Positions 63,205 to 64,000 of a stretch of DNA of 64,000 nt are shown in pieces. Each line of letters opens with the position of its first letter. Position 1 is the first letter of the stretch. The stretch covers positions 1 to 64,000 of the forward strand of contig NZ_JABBGA010000006.1 in the NCBI RefSeq assembly GCF_012927165.1, in the 5' to 3' direction. Source of the stretch: Zoogloea dura (GTDB lineage: Bacteria; Pseudomonadota; Gammaproteobacteria; Burkholderiales; Rhodocyclaceae). The position numbers were made by a program, and so were the translations under genes. The notes below the pieces were generated by a model that searched no databases, had not been told where the DNA came from, and was given only the letters and a program-made list of their open reading frames with translations.

Positions 63205-63800
63205 GGTTTTCCGTTGTTTTACGTTGAATTGGCCGGGATTTCGCCCCGGCGGGCGACTCACTTCTTTGCTTCGCCAAAGAAGTGAGCAAGAAAGGCGACC
63301 CGCCTCCCCGGTCATTCGCTGCGCGAATGACTGCCCTGCGCTGCTCACGCCAGGCGGCCGGCGCGGAACTCGCCCTGCGGGCTCAGACAACCGCGCCGGA
63401 CTTCCCCGCCTGCCGCTGCGCTGCTCGGCGGGTCGGAACGGGCTTTCAGCAAGCACCGAGCCTCTGCGGAAGAGCCGGTGGCTGCGAGACGTTGGGGTTT
63501 GCTTTTGCGTTGATCATCGAGCCCTGCTTCAGCAAACGCGCGGTGTTTGCGAAAAGCCCGTTCTGACCCGCCGAGCAGCGGAGTATCGGGCGGGGCCTTC
63601 CGGCGCGGCTGTCTGAGGAGGCGCAGCCGACGAGTTCCGCGCCGGCCGCCCGATGCGAGCAGCGCAGGGGAGTCGTTCGCAACGCGAACGACCGGGGAAG
63701 CCGGGTCGCCTTTCTTTCCCCCTTTCTTTGGCGACGCAAAGAAAGGGGTCGCCTGCCGGGGCGAAATCCCGGCCAACTCAACGCAAAACAACGGAAAGCC
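63205..63800. repeat. Long imperfect inverted repeat with internal conserved hairpins
   Basis: Left arm about 63205-63455 and right arm about 63545-63800 are diverged reverse complements, with the boundary GGTTTTCCGTTGTTTT matching the complement of AAAACAACGGAAAGCC. Each arm contains a 12-bp hairpin (63257-63286; 63719-63748) and a 9-bp hairpin (63311-63331; 63672-63692). The stem bases differ between arms but remain paired. The region has frames in several phases, none of which looks like a real protein. It resembles intergenic repeats dispersed in betaproteobacterial genomes. Confidence 0.8.
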
Positions 63801-63880
63801 GACCCGCAGCCCAAAACCCGCCTTAAACACAAAAATTCCGACAGGCCCATCACGCGCCGGCTTTACTCAGTTACGCCACC

Positions 63881-64000
63881 GCTTAACTGACATCCGCCTG
63901 CCGTTAACAGACATACGCGCTCCGTTAACAGACATCCGCCACCCGTTAACTCACATCCGGCTTCCGTTAACTGACTTCCTGGACCCGTTAACTCAATTAC
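63881..64000. repeat. 21-bp tandem repeat array, running off the window
   Basis: Six units at an exact 21-bp step (unit starts 63881, 63902, 63923, 63944, 63965, 63986), consensus near CCGTTAACWSACATCCGCNNN with the palindrome GTTAAC in all but the first. A more degenerate unit may precede them at about 63860. The array continues beyond the window edge, so total copy number is unknown. Confidence 0.85.

Noticed and set aside
63161-63853. Several small open frames on both strands in the 3' repeat region
   Set aside because: They read across the inverted repeats in both orientations (for example ELAGISPRRAT and ELAGISPRQAT come from opposite arms), so they are translations of repeat DNA.
63881-64000. 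CRISPR array
   Set aside because: The repeat is 21 bp with no intervening unique spacers and no cas gene nearby.

Overview
The window is about 64 kb of GC-rich, densely coding bacterial chromosome. The mix of genes (EF-G paralogue, mcd, nadE-glnK, purN, MnmC oxidoreductase domain, DUF3108 protein, RluE-type pseudouridine synthase) together with group-2-style capsule genes suggests a free-living betaproteobacterium, probably of the Rhodocyclales (Azospira/Azoarcus/Zoogloea-like). This taxonomic call is inference from gene content and style, not from a marker search.

Layout. 1-0.3 kb: one end of an IS481-family insertion sequence next to a CTAG target. 0.5-4.4 kb (minus strand): EF-G-like GTPase and a SulP anion transporter. 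4.5-10.2 kb: an HD-GYP response regulator overlapping a 1493-residue hybrid sensor kinase, behind a good sigma-28 (FliA) promoter match. 10.3-12.0 kb: MFS carrier and an orphan phage-type M15 endolysin. 12.2-14.8 kb (minus): a NarL/LuxR-type two-component pair, with a palindromic candidate operator upstream, facing a secreted protein of unknown function and a PhoD-like phosphatase. 16.9-25.4 kb: mainly housekeeping genes (malonyl-CoA decarboxylase, FemAB/GNAT-like protein, nadE, PII, gltX, glycine-zipper envelope protein, MnmC-like oxidoreductase).

26.0-47.6 kb is the centrepiece: an ABC-transporter-dependent capsule locus of 13 co-directional genes. It opens with a 2527-residue iterative, fully reducing type I PKS/FAS and an alpha-oxoamine synthase. 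It continues with KpsE, KpsM, KpsT, two glycosyltransferases, a methyltransferase-pyruvyltransferase fusion, a KpsD/CtrA-type outer-membrane exporter, a one-module KpsC and a KpsS, and closes with a short-chain dehydrogenase and an LtaS-like phosphotransferase. PKS + oxoamine synthase + SDR is the set expected to make a sphingoid-like amino-alcohol lipid. It recalls the rkpA/G/H genes of Sinorhizobium K-antigen. My central hypothesis is that this locus makes its own lipid anchor, on which KpsS/KpsC build a Kdo linker and which KpsMTED exports. The middle of the locus (about 34.8-44.1 kb) is visibly lower in GC than both ends, as expected for an exchangeable serotype cassette.

47.7-50.4 kb: pepN. 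50.4-55.3 kb (minus): a tightly overlapping five-gene operon (GtrB-like GT2, WecD-like acetyltransferase, GtrA flippase, WecE aminotransferase, PMT-type glycosyltransferase) that looks like a system decorating a surface glycan with a 4-acetamido-4,6-dideoxyhexose. 55.5-63.2 kb (plus): DedA, purN, DUF3108 protein, RsmB-like methyltransferase, secreted phospholipase-D-like nuclease, MscS channel, acyl desaturase and RluE. 63.2-64.0 kb is non-coding: a roughly 600-bp inverted repeat whose arms carry hairpins with compensatory base changes, followed by a 21-bp tandem repeat that runs off the window. I saw no tRNA, rRNA or CRISPR array.
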